Origin: Candidatus Neoanaerotignum tabaqchaliae
GTDB taxonomy: Bacteria; Bacillota; Clostridia; Lachnospirales; Anaerotignaceae
Reading direction: 5' to 3'
DNA: 10,431 bases
NCBI GenBank assembly: GCA_904420235.1
Contig: CAJFUS010000024.1
Coordinates: 1-10,431, forward strand
A program made the position numbers and the translations under genes. Below the pieces are notes generated by a model. It made no database searches. It was not told the DNA's origin and was given only the letters and a program-made list of their open reading frames with translations. Positions 1 to 6,727 of this stretch are shown one piece after another. The number at the start of each line of letters is the position of its first letter. Within the stretch, counting starts at the first letter, position 1.

Positions 1-84
1 GTCATCATTATCACCGATTCCACATGTGCAGAATCTTTAATCAAAATTTTAGATTTACACAATTACTCCTTGGAATCTGAGTAA
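1..84 (+). CDS. C-terminal end of an unidentified plus-strand gene, cut by the window edge
   Basis: Reading frame 1 is open from the first base for 27 codons and stops at TAA (82-84). The peptide begins VIIITDSTCAESLIKILDL and ends YSLESE. It looks like protein rather than translated junk: a hydrophobic strand, then TDS, then an amphipathic helix. A hairpin with a T-rich tail follows at 201-226 on the same strand, as expected after the end of a gene. I do not recognise the family, and 27 residues are too few to assign a function. The gene converges on the large minus-strand operon, so it is a separate transcription unit. The call rests only on an open frame and peptide quality, so a chance open frame remains possible. 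Confidence 0.4.
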   Translation, partial: VIIITDSTCAESLIKILDLHNYSLESE

Positions 85-200
85 CTGTTTGCAATAAACA
101 TCAAAATTAATCAATTTTAAATCTCTTAATAACAATAAAACTTCAAAAATTCCAATGATGATTTTTTGTTTTGTAAATGCCTAACTTTATATAAGTAATT

Positions 201-226
201 ATTGAGATTGTTTCTCAGTTTTTTCT
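201..226 (+). terminator. Possible rho-independent terminator
   Basis: TGAGA (203-207), a five-base loop and TCTCA (213-217) form a perfect five-pair stem. It can be extended by a U-G and an A-U pair to 201-219. A T-rich run follows (219-224, and more loosely to 240). It lies about 120 bases after the stop of the partial gene at 1-84 and would end that transcript. The stem is short and low in GC, so efficiency is uncertain. For the opposite strand I found no convincing terminator after the operon's last stop at 369. Confidence 0.4.
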
Positions 227-368
227 GTTCTTTCTTTTTAATCATAGAAACTTTATGGATGTGCTTTTATCTACTATCACATAATATTATATTTAGATTT
301 TTTTACAATTATTCATATTTTGTAATCATCATTTTGTTAAAGTGTGATTATATATAATATTTTTATAT

Positions 369-1289
369 TTAATTATTTTTTTGTACTGTCTCACAATATT
401 CATGTTCTTCCATATCCGTATTTTCGTATTCTACTGCTCCAACTTTATATAAATGAAATTTTGAAGTGAATTCTCCCAAATCATTTAAACTTGCGTAAAG
501 CTCTACATGTTCTCCTTCATTGCTATCACCAAAATAATACCATCCGTCAGGCTGGATATTCCATATAACAATATAGCCGTTTTCCTTTTTAACAAACTCA
601 ACTCTAAACCTGATTTTGTTAGGAAGATTTTCTGCTTTGTAATACTTCATAATAAGCTCAGGATGCTCAAATCCTGGAAAATCAATAAACATACCCTTAT
701 CAACAATCAGTTTTCTTATCCCTTTGTTAGGATTATAAAAAACTATCGGTCTGCCTTCAGTATAAAACGGATAAAACCCTTCTTTTAAATTCTCGCCTAT
801 GGAAATAAATTTACAACCAAATTTTTTGGCATAGAATTCTGCAAAAGTGCCGTTATGGGCAACGATTGTTATTTTTTCCATATTCTCTGAAAATGCTTTA
901 AAATATGCTATGGTATCTGGAAGTGTTATTTTTTTTAAACTTTGGCAGTTTTGAAATGTATCAGGAAAAATAGTATATATGCCCTTTGGTATCATAATTT
1001 CCTCAAGGCTTGAACAACCCGAAAATGCTTCGTCATCAATAAAATCGACTTCTTCGGGAAGTATGATACTTTTTAAATTGGTACATTCATCAAAAGCTTT
1101 TTTACCTATTTGATATAAATTGCTTTGAAAAGTAATATGCTCTATAAAGTCACAGTTTTCAAAAGCTCCATTTAAAACAAACCTTACTTTTTTCGGCACC
1201 AGCACATTTTTATTTTTTCCACGATATTTTACAAGTTCAATTCCTTTAATTTCAAAATCATTATTATTGCAGTCAGCATTTTTTTCCAT
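369..1289 (-). CDS. BspA-type leucine-rich-repeat protein with unassigned C-terminal domain
   Basis: This is the last gene of the operon, 306 residues if it starts at the ATG at 1289. That ATG has a GGGAAG (1298-1303) eight bases upstream; a GTG at 1298 is an alternative start but would overlap that site. Residues about 17-165 are LRR_5/BspA-type repeats of about 23 residues: an opening segment ending VLVPKKV, then AFENC, AFDECTNLKSIILP, AFSGCSSLEEIMIP and TFQNCQSLKKITLP, with the usual closing pattern (NGTFAEFYAKKFGCKFI, about 146-162). Such repeats form a curved protein-binding surface. Residues about 170-306 form a second domain rich in aromatic and acidic residues (around GWYYFGDSNEGE, 249-260) that I cannot assign. 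No signal peptide, membrane segment or cell-wall anchor is visible, so it is probably cytoplasmic, unlike the secreted BspA proteins. It follows the 177-residue gene by 31 bases. Likely role: recognition or scaffold component (inference). Confidence 0.85.
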   Translation of the reverse strand: MEKNADCNNNDFEIKGIELVKYRGKNKNVLVPKKVRFVLNGAFENCDFIEHITFQSNLYQIGKKAFDECTNLKSIILPEEVDFIDDEAFSGCSSLEEIMIPKGIYTIFPDTFQNCQSLKKITLPDTIAYFKAFSENMEKITIVAHNGTFAEFYAKKFGCKFISIGENLKEGFYPFYTEGRPIVFYNPNKGIRKLIVDKGMFIDFPGFEHPELIMKYYKAENLPNKIRFRVEFVKKENGYIVIWNIQPDGWYYFGDSNEGEHVELYASLNDLGEFTSKFHLYKVGAVEYENTDMEEHEYCETVQKNN

Positions 1290-1320
1290 AGCTTTCACTT
1301 CCCATTATTTAGTGCATTAA

Positions 1321-1854
1321 TCAAATATTACTTTTTTCTAAAATTTCACAGTGCCCCTGTTCAATCACATGGTTATATTGATACCATGCAGGAGTTATAA
1401 TTTTCACCTTATCACTGGGAAATATCTCTTTTCCATTCCACTCCAAATAAGCTCTGGCTGATACTTCATCTAAAATAATCTCTTTATTGTTTTCTTTAGA
1501 AATGTCAGCATCATGCGCTGCTTTAAGCAGAAGCTTTGCAATATTAACACATTTATTATAATCTGCATTTTCCATATATTTTCTGCTTATTTCAGTTATA
1601 GGCTGATTTTCCCACTTATAACGTGTTCTTGTCCACCACTCGGCAATAACAGATTCAGGCTTTTTAGCTTTTCCATCAACTATTTTCTGTAAACCGCCGT
1701 AAAGCCCATTGAATGCAACTGCATTATGTTTTAAAGCTTGTGTCCATTGAATTAAAAATATCTCTTCATCAATTGTATTTTTCTTATTATTTAAAAAATA
1801 AGAGAACAGTTTGTTAAATATATTTTTTATTTTAATTAAAAAAGTTTCGTTCAT
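1321..1854 (-). CDS. Hypothetical protein, possible partner of the Hsp70-RCC1 protein
   Basis: This is a 177-residue protein I do not recognise. The start at 1854 (MNETFLIK) is chosen because GAGGTG (1861-1866) lies six bases upstream. An in-frame ATG at 1881 touching the previous stop would add nine residues but has no clear ribosome binding site. Residues 1-25 are basic and hydrophobic (IKIKNIFNKLFSYFL). This could be an amphipathic helix; it is not a clear signal peptide. Residues about 30-120 look helical, with a tryptophan-rich stretch (EWWTRTRYKW, 72-81). Residues about 125-171 look beta-rich and end in PAWYQYNHVIEQGHCEIL. Its place directly after the Hsp70-type gene makes a nucleotide-exchange or adaptor role worth testing, but I see no GrpE signature and do not claim one. 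The coding call is supported by length, ribosome binding site and operon position. Confidence 0.75.
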   Translation of the reverse strand: MNETFLIKIKNIFNKLFSYFLNNKKNTIDEEIFLIQWTQALKHNAVAFNGLYGGLQKIVDGKAKKPESVIAEWWTRTRYKWENQPITEISRKYMENADYNKCVNIAKLLLKAAHDADISKENNKEIILDEVSARAYLEWNGKEIFPSDKVKIITPAWYQYNHVIEQGHCEILEKSNI

Positions 1855-1860
1855 CTGCAC

Positions 1861-1866
1861 CACCTC
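1861..1866 (-). promoter_or_regulatory. Ribosome binding site that decides the start at 1854
   Basis: GAGGTG on the minus strand, six bases before ATG 1854. It favours the 177-residue form over the 186-residue form starting at 1881. Confidence 0.6.
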
Positions 1867-1881
1867 AGTGAAAGCAAACAT

Positions 1882-4329
1882 TTACCAATCCAGGTCTGAA
1901 TAATCTTTACCACCCATCTCTTCATCACTTAATGGACCTTTAAATACATTTTTAGACTTTTCTGTTGCCAATTTATAATCTTCAAATACTCCTGGGTCAG
2001 CTTTATCCTGTGCCTGCCAAATATGTGTATATTTTTTTACACTTTCAGGTGCAATTCTAAAATATATAAGTCCCTTTAAATCAAAGGCTATCTGCTCTAT
2101 CTCACCAGTTGCTTTTACACCTATAATACTTTTGTCTCCGCCATATATAGCTATTATATTTTTCCAGTCATCAGTCATATTTCTTCCACAGACAAAATCA
2201 AGTGTTGTTACTACTGTTCCATCGGAACGCAGTCCGGCTGACCAGTAATTACCAGCACATATTGAGATAATGTTCCTCCATGCTGAAACTTGGCATTCTC
2301 CGCTATGCTCAATTCCGCTTGCATTAACCGTTCCATCTGAGCATAAACCAATTACATGGTATTTACCACATGCCAAATTTATTATATTTTTCCAGTTTTC
2401 GATATTCCAAGGCTTATTATCTGCATAGAGCCCGCCTGTAGGACGTATAGTAACAACTGTTCCGTCTGAGCAAAGACCTGCAACATTATAATATCCGCTT
2501 ACTGTTTGAACTATATTATTCCAGTTTTTAAGTTTGCTGGCATACTGCTCATTATACTTTTTCTCAAAGGATTGAATGCAAGATTTAACAGTGCCATCTT
2601 TGCAAACACCTATCAATGAATTTAATGAAGCTATGTTTTTCCAATTTGATAATTCACCATTTAAGCTTATATTACTGCTTACAACTTTACCGTCTTTAGT
2701 TAATGCAATAATATAATCACGCTGTTTTTGATACGAAACCATACTATTTTCATCAATAAACTTTATATTTTTAAGGCTTTGTATCTGATTATTTAATTTA
2801 ATATCATTCCCTGCAACAACAACATCGCCGTTTTTCTTAACTCCGACAAATGTATTGTTTTTTATTTTATATATGTAATCTATATTTGTCCAGCTTTGAA
2901 GTATCTCCTTTAATCTAAAATTATTATCATCATTCAGTCTGCTTTTAAATTCCCCTTTACACCATACTTTGCCATTGTTTTTTAATACAATGATATCACT
3001 TTCAAAGCATAAAACCTGTTTTGGAACACTTAATCTGTTATTTATCAATAGAGAGTTATTTTTATCGTTTAAATTCTCTTTGTTTTTGTGATATTCACTG
3101 TTTTCATTAAAAATATGCTCTGGTTCTTTATTCTCAAAATTTACTGTCAATGGACTAAATACCATTCCTAACGCCGCTGTTTCCTGAGGGTGTGAAACTT
3201 GAATAATACGTGAGTTGTTTTGTGCAGCTTTAGGAAGGAGAACGGGAGAGATATTCGGCATTTTTCCTGCAATAATTTCTTTTGCAAAATACCACTGGCT
3301 ATGACCTCCAGTAAGAACAACTAAATCAACCTCCTCACCTATTATACCTGCTGATTCCAAGCATCCTTTTATAAGCTCAGGGAATTGTTTTAAATAATTT
3401 GATGCACAGGCTTCAAAAGCAAACCTGTCTAAACTATATGGCTTCATTTCAATATCAAGCATTTCAGCAAGGTCGTCTAAAGTATAAAACTGGTCAACTG
3501 TTCCATTATTTTCCAAAACTTTTGCTACAACTGTTTCTTTCCATGACTTAAACTGCTCCATTGGGATTCGCTTTAAAATCTTTTCGGACTGAGATTTATC
3601 GTTAAACAGCTCTGACACATAATATCTCAGCAAACTATCTATTTCATTGCCACCAAAAAGCACATTTCCTTCTTTAGGCCATGTGGCTATAATTTTGTTT
3701 TTAGCCTGTTTGCCCGGTGTGTAACGGCAAAGAACCAAATCTGTTGTTCCAGCGCCCATGTCAATAAGAAGTATGGTAGTTGGAATATTTTCTTGCAAGT
3801 ATTTCTTTTCCAACAAAGTTTCTTCATTTTGCACAATAACCGCATGTATGGCCGCCTGTGCTTCGTCCATGCCTTCTACATTAGGAAAACCGGCTTTTTC
3901 AGCAGTTTTAACCATAAAATCTTTTGTTTCATCGCTCCATTTAACCGGATAGCTTATTATTGTCTTCTCCAAATCAGTGCTTTCACCTAAATGACCACCT
4001 TCACTGTCAGTTTTATATGCATTAGCAATAAAAGATATAAATTCTTCTGTAAGTTCTCTGGCTAAATTTCTTTTGTTTTCGTCGTTGTTTTCCAAATCCA
4101 ATTTAAAATTGCGGTATATTATAGCATTTTTTCCTTTTGGCGCAACTGCTTCTTCTCCATAGTATCTGTGTCCGTTTACTTCCTGAATAACAGTAGGCAC
4201 TAAGTCAAATACCTTTTGTGTGTCAAGCCGTGTTCCTATTCCTACAGTTTTTTTATTTTCATATCTTTTAACACGTATTACAGATGTACTTGTGCCAAAA
4301 TCAATGCCTATAATTCTTTCTATTGCCAT
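1882..4329 (-). CDS. Hsp70-type ATPase fused to an RCC1-like repeat domain
   Basis: The protein is 815 residues from ATG 4329, which follows AAAGGGG by eight bases. An upstream in-frame extension to 4422 would overlap the LytTR gene and is rejected. Residues 1-395 form an actin/Hsp70-fold nucleotide-binding domain: phosphate-1 IGIDFGTSTS (7-16), an ISYPVKW segment (125-131), phosphate-2 LLIDMGAGTTDLV (187-199), GGNEID (226-231) and the adenosine motif LVVLTGGHS (336-344). K76 may be the equivalent of the DnaK catalytic lysine. Canonical Hsp70s continue with a beta-sandwich substrate-binding domain and helical lid; neither is seen. After an Asn/Lys/Glu-rich linker (about 396-432) come about eight RCC1-like units (about 435-755) with WKNI and SDGTV motifs, then a tail rich in charged residues. 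RCC1 units build beta-propellers that bind proteins, so the propeller may replace the normal client-binding part (inference). It starts 13 bases after the LytTR stop. Cytoplasmic: no signal or membrane segment. Confidence 0.93.
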   Translation of the reverse strand: MAIERIIGIDFGTSTSVIRVKRYENKKTVGIGTRLDTQKVFDLVPTVIQEVNGHRYYGEEAVAPKGKNAIIYRNFKLDLENNDENKRNLARELTEEFISFIANAYKTDSEGGHLGESTDLEKTIISYPVKWSDETKDFMVKTAEKAGFPNVEGMDEAQAAIHAVIVQNEETLLEKKYLQENIPTTILLIDMGAGTTDLVLCRYTPGKQAKNKIIATWPKEGNVLFGGNEIDSLLRYYVSELFNDKSQSEKILKRIPMEQFKSWKETVVAKVLENNGTVDQFYTLDDLAEMLDIEMKPYSLDRFAFEACASNYLKQFPELIKGCLESAGIIGEEVDLVVLTGGHSQWYFAKEIIAGKMPNISPVLLPKAAQNNSRIIQVSHPQETAALGMVFSPLTVNFENKEPEHIFNENSEYHKNKENLNDKNNSLLINNRLSVPKQVLCFESDIIVLKNNGKVWCKGEFKSRLNDDNNFRLKEILQSWTNIDYIYKIKNNTFVGVKKNGDVVVAGNDIKLNNQIQSLKNIKFIDENSMVSYQKQRDYIIALTKDGKVVSSNISLNGELSNWKNIASLNSLIGVCKDGTVKSCIQSFEKKYNEQYASKLKNWNNIVQTVSGYYNVAGLCSDGTVVTIRPTGGLYADNKPWNIENWKNIINLACGKYHVIGLCSDGTVNASGIEHSGECQVSAWRNIISICAGNYWSAGLRSDGTVVTTLDFVCGRNMTDDWKNIIAIYGGDKSIIGVKATGEIEQIAFDLKGLIYFRIAPESVKKYTHIWQAQDKADPGVFEDYKLATEKSKNVFKGPLSDEEMGGKDYSDLDW
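2065..3027 (-). repeat. RCC1-like repeat region of the Hsp70-type protein
   Basis: These are protein-level repeats, residues about 435-755. The clearest units begin with a Trp-x-Asn-Ile motif at W480, W563, W603, W646, W684 and W722. Each runs through a weaker G-x-x-x-x-x-G-L segment to a turn: NGDVV (500-504), KDGTV, SDGTV (three times), then a degraded ATGEI. Two further units (from about 435 and 519) lack the tryptophan. Spacing is mostly 38-43 residues where the units are regular. Seven or eight units fit a closed seven-bladed propeller, though the blade count is an estimate. The first units are divergent, while W603 to W722 are well conserved. Confidence 0.8.
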
Positions 4330-4337
4330 TTTCTCAA

Positions 4338-4344
4338 CCCCTTT
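4338..4344 (-). promoter_or_regulatory. Ribosome binding site of the Hsp70-RCC1 gene
   Basis: AAAGGGG on the minus strand, eight bases before ATG 4329 and overlapping the stop codon of the LytTR gene (4343-4345). It fixes the start to the methionine four codons before the phosphate-1 motif, the normal position in Hsp70-type proteins. Confidence 0.7.
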
Positions 4345-5056
4345 AAACTTCAGTAATTCTATTGTTACGAAGTTTTTCCATTGCTTTTTCATACTGTGCT
4401 TCTGATATCGGTATGTGCTCACCGTTACAAAGCACAGCCATGTGTTCTTTTTTATCTATAAAACTTACATAATCTCTATTTACAATATAGCTTTTATGAA
4501 TCCGTACAAAACAATTATTAAGTTTTTCTTCTACCTGAGTCAGCTTTGCAAAAATTTTTTCTTGAGTACCGTTTACTTTATGTATCTGAACATATTTTAA
4601 ATCACTTTGCATATATAAAATGTTTCGAATAGGAATTAAATACAAACCTTTTTTAGTTTCATATCTAAATATATCTTTAGCAGTTGAAATTTCTTTAATA
4701 ATCATACTAATTATTTGAGCAAATTCTTCTTCACCATTTTGCCAAATATAAAAACCTATAGGTCTTGAGGAAAGAAGCGGTATAACATCGCAGACAATAG
4801 AACGATAATAACAAATTCTACAAGACGGATTTAATTTATACAGATTTTTTCCCACTTCACTGCCATATTCACAGTCAATAGAAATTAAAGCAAGATGTAT
4901 TTTATCCACATATTTTGCAATAGTTCCTTCTGAAACTTCTTTGGAAAACCAGAGCATATCCATTTCCATATTTTCTTTAATTAAAAAACTTATAAGCCAT
5001 TTGCGAATATATTCCCTGCTTTTCTCGTTTGTATCAAATACTGCACCATAAATCAT
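4343..5056 (-). CDS. LytTR-family response regulator with a degenerate receiver domain
   Basis: 237 residues. Residues about 1-125 resemble a CheY-like receiver: a first strand with D8, a strand ending LISID with D61 where the phosphate acceptor would be, and a following G-x-x-x-G stretch. The acidic pair at the N-terminus is reduced to one Asp (AVFDTNE). The conserved Lys of the 'Y-x-x-K-P' loop is replaced (GFYIWQN, 101-107), so normal phosphorylation switching is doubtful. Residues about 137-233 form a LytTR DNA-binding domain: IRNILYMQSDLKYVQIH (143-159), FVRIHKSYIVNRDYV (183-197) and IPIS. LytTR proteins (AgrA, ComE, VirR) bind paired direct repeats upstream of promoters. The start codon overlaps the previous gene's stop (ATGA, 5053-5056), implying translational coupling. 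No histidine kinase gene is nearby. It is the likely operon regulator (inference), with a candidate site at 9506-9536. Confidence 0.92.
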   Translation of the reverse strand: MIYGAVFDTNEKSREYIRKWLISFLIKENMEMDMLWFSKEVSEGTIAKYVDKIHLALISIDCEYGSEVGKNLYKLNPSCRICYYRSIVCDVIPLLSSRPIGFYIWQNGEEEFAQIISMIIKEISTAKDIFRYETKKGLYLIPIRNILYMQSDLKYVQIHKVNGTQEKIFAKLTQVEEKLNNCFVRIHKSYIVNRDYVSFIDKKEHMAVLCNGEHIPISEAQYEKAMEKLRNNRITEV

Positions 5057-5523
5057 TTTAAATCACTCCCATAAAGCGGAGTTAAACCCAGTTGTTTTAC
5101 AGTATTAAAGTATGCTTTTTGACAATACTCCAAGCTTAAATCTGATACAGTGCCGTTTTTCTCCATTTCATTTAACACACGACTGCACTCATTATACAGT
5201 TCACCTATTAAATATGAACCAGCTCCTGTCATTTTATTAATAGTTAGGCAAACAACAGGCTCAAATATATTTATATGTTTTTCAAACATAATATTTTGAA
5301 AATTAATTACATGTTCAAAAGGATAAACAAATTCCAATATATATTGCTGAGGGTAAAACTCAACATATCCTTCTTTATAGACCTCTTTATGAGGCTTAAA
5401 GCACATGCAAAGTTTATTATTCTTCCTGCACAAATAAGGCAATCCCAGCTGCATATTCATTGACATCTGGCTTTGAACAATATAATGTCTTGAAATCTGT
5501 TTCACAACATCTATTGCATCCAT
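5053..5523 (-). CDS. Hypothetical protein coupled to the peptidase gene
   Basis: 156 residues from ATG 5523, family not recognised. The start is chosen because GGGAGG (5531-5536) is seven bases upstream and the ATG shares its A with the peptidase stop (TAATG). A longer frame from 5574 would overlap the peptidase gene by 52 bases and has no matching ribosome binding site. The protein looks mixed alpha/beta: an N-terminal helix, a hydrophobic beta-rich middle (YVEFYPQQYILEFVYPFEHV, 53-72), then a helix-rich C-terminal half. It has six cysteines, without a regular metal-binding spacing. No signal peptide or membrane segment. Because it is translationally coupled to both the peptidase before it and the LytTR regulator after it, it may bind or regulate one of them (inference). 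Confidence 0.8.
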   Translation of the reverse strand: MDAIDVVKQISRHYIVQSQMSMNMQLGLPYLCRKNNKLCMCFKPHKEVYKEGYVEFYPQQYILEFVYPFEHVINFQNIMFEKHINIFEPVVCLTINKMTGAGSYLIGELYNECSRVLNEMEKNGTVSDLSLEYCQKAYFNTVKQLGLTPLYGSDLK

Positions 5524-6197
5524 TACGCCGCCTCCCTGCTTACTGTAACTGCATAATTGCTGCCGCTTTGCCATGCTTTCATAAATGTATCAATATCATG
5601 CCGTATTCCCTGACCGTTAAGTACACCGGGATCATTTAGTATTACCTGAACATTTTCTGGGTCGGTAGCATCTATTCCAATAACCTGTACAGCATGATCA
5701 GCTTTAATGCCTGGTATTTCAGCAAGCTCCGGACAAGCTAAAATCTGGCTGCTTACACCACAAATTACTTTATCGCCACATTCCAGCATTTCGGCAAGGT
5801 CTGCAAGGCTCAATTGGTATATATATTCAACCTCAAGGCCTAAACCTGATAGCAATTTTCCCGCATCACTTGCTGCTGTTCCTGTTTCCGAGTCATATAT
5901 CCCTATGGCCATAGCATGGTTAATCATTTCTTTTTCAGAAAAATCACAGTCCAAAAGCTGCTCTGCAACAAAAGACTGACAGGCAATAGCACAAGAATTT
6001 TGTTCCGTCTGCAAATGCCATTCATCCATATCTTCTTCTGGGTTTCCAGCAATACAGTCACCAGTTTCCAATTCTTCAATTATTTCTTTGTGTTCTCCTA
6101 TATGTTCAAGAAACACTCCTTCCTCTATTTGATTTATCAAAGAATTATCAGATAATATTTCAGGCTGTTCAATATTATAATCTTCCCATTCAAACAT
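5523..6197 (-). CDS. C39-like (papain-fold) cysteine peptidase
   Basis: 224 residues; AAAGGAGGT lies about seven bases before ATG 6197. The acidic N-terminal 55 residues are followed by a C39/C39_2-type domain. It has Q63/Q66 as oxyanion candidates with nucleophile C69 in QTEQNSCAIACQ, general base H168 in DHAVQVIGID, and D189 in ILNDPG as the third residue. The order Cys, His, Asp/Asn and the 'NDP' ending are typical of C39-like peptidases. Family members cleave peptides, often after double-glycine leaders when fused to ABC exporters. This one has no transporter domain, membrane helix or signal peptide, so it is a free cytoplasmic enzyme or a substrate exported by another route. Its target is unknown; no double-glycine precursor was found nearby. 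The stop overlaps the next start (TAATG). Activity is inferred from the residues, not shown; a transglutaminase-like or inactive papain fold is the alternative. Confidence 0.8.
   Translation of the reverse strand: MFEWEDYNIEQPEILSDNSLINQIEEGVFLEHIGEHKEIIEELETGDCIAGNPEEDMDEWHLQTEQNSCAIACQSFVAEQLLDCDFSEKEMINHAMAIGIYDSETGTAASDAGKLLSGLGLEVEYIYQLSLADLAEMLECGDKVICGVSSQILACPELAEIPGIKADHAVQVIGIDATDPENVQVILNDPGVLNGQGIRHDIDTFMKAWQSGSNYAVTVSREAA
5531..5536 (-). promoter_or_regulatory. Ribosome binding site inside the end of the peptidase gene
   Basis: GGGAGG on the minus strand, seven bases before ATG 5523. It lies within the last codons of the peptidase gene and, with the TAATG junction, supports coupled translation and the 156-residue form of the next protein. 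Confidence 0.6.
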
Positions 6198-6222
6198 ACA
6201 CCCTACCTCCTTTATCTGGTAT

Positions 6223-6711
6223 TCAACGGTATTTGTTTTCTATTTTTTCCATTTCACTACGAGTTTTTTCCATAATTTTCTCGTTGTTTTTGGAATATGT
6301 AAGCTCCATATCATCATTTTTTACTGAGTTTTTATAAGTTTTTGAAGCTTTTTCATACTCTTGTTCCAGTTTATTATACCTTTTAGCGTCATCAGATGAC
6401 ATATCAACACTTCTGCTGCCAAAACTTATTTCGCTTCCTGAATTTAATTTGTGTTTATAAAACTCTGCCATGTCATTTGCACCGTCTTTTAATGCCGTTT
6501 CATATGCTTCTTTATACATACCTTGAATACCATAATCTTCTGCTACCTCTGAACTATTTTCAAAATTTTCCAGCTTTTCTTTATAAAACTGAGCCATGTC
6601 ATTGGCACCGTTTTTTAGTGCCATTTCGTATGCCTCTTTATACATTTCATGAAGCTCCATATTTTCAGAATTTTCAACTGAACCTTTAATAAATTCAAGC
6701 ATTTCTTCCAT
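6223..6711 (-). CDS. Small helical protein with two internal repeats
   Basis: 162 residues from ATG 6711. The start is set by a perfect AAGGAGG at 6721-6727, nine bases upstream; starts further upstream (to 6765) would lie inside the ATPase gene and lack such a site. Residues 23-47 and 65-89 are near-copies (21 of 25 identical, pattern MYKEAYE-AL--GANDMA-FYK-KL), with a 42-residue period. They look like helix-turn-helix units resembling short solenoid or TPR/Sel1-like repeats, though I cannot assign the family. Residues about 103-162 are highly charged and probably form a coiled coil (YNKLEQEYEKASKTYKN and a Lys/Glu-rich end). No signal peptide or membrane segment. It sits between the motor ATPase and the peptidase, so an adaptor linking them is plausible (inference). 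Family unknown. Confidence 0.8.
   Translation of the reverse strand: MEEMLEFIKGSVENSENMELHEMYKEAYEMALKNGANDMAQFYKEKLENFENSSEVAEDYGIQGMYKEAYETALKDGANDMAEFYKHKLNSGSEISFGSRSVDMSSDDAKRYNKLEQEYEKASKTYKNSVKNDDMELTYSKNNEKIMEKTRSEMEKIENKYR
6445..6519 (-). repeat. Internal repeat, copy 2 (residues 65-89 of the helical protein)
   Basis: This 75-base unit aligns without gaps to 6571-6645, with 62 of 75 bases identical by hand alignment. The mismatches split between silent and conservative changes (T/M, D/N, E/Q, H/E in the protein). Period 126 bases. Confidence 0.85.
6571..6645 (-). repeat. Internal repeat, copy 1 (residues 23-47 of the helical protein)
   Basis: Partner of the repeat at 6445-6519. The flanking residues (ENFENSSEVAEDYGIQG between copies) are not repeated, so the duplicated unit is the 25-residue helical pair. 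Confidence 0.85.
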
Positions 6712-6720
6712 AGATATGTA

Positions 6721-6727
6721 CCTCCTT
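6721..6727 (-). promoter_or_regulatory. Ribosome binding site overlapping the ATPase stop codon
   Basis: Perfect AAGGAGG on the minus strand, nine bases before ATG 6711. It partly overlaps the TAA stop (6726-6728) of the upstream ATPase gene, a layout typical of coupled genes. It decides the start of the helical protein. Confidence 0.8.

Noticed and set aside
3758..3990. Overlapping plus-strand frames opposite the Hsp70 domain
   Set aside because: Antisense shadows of a well-conserved ATPase domain; no ribosome binding site and low-complexity composition.
5523..6197. Bacteriocin maturation and export locus
   Set aside because: The peptidase is not fused to an ABC transporter and no double-glycine precursor or immunity-type gene is seen.
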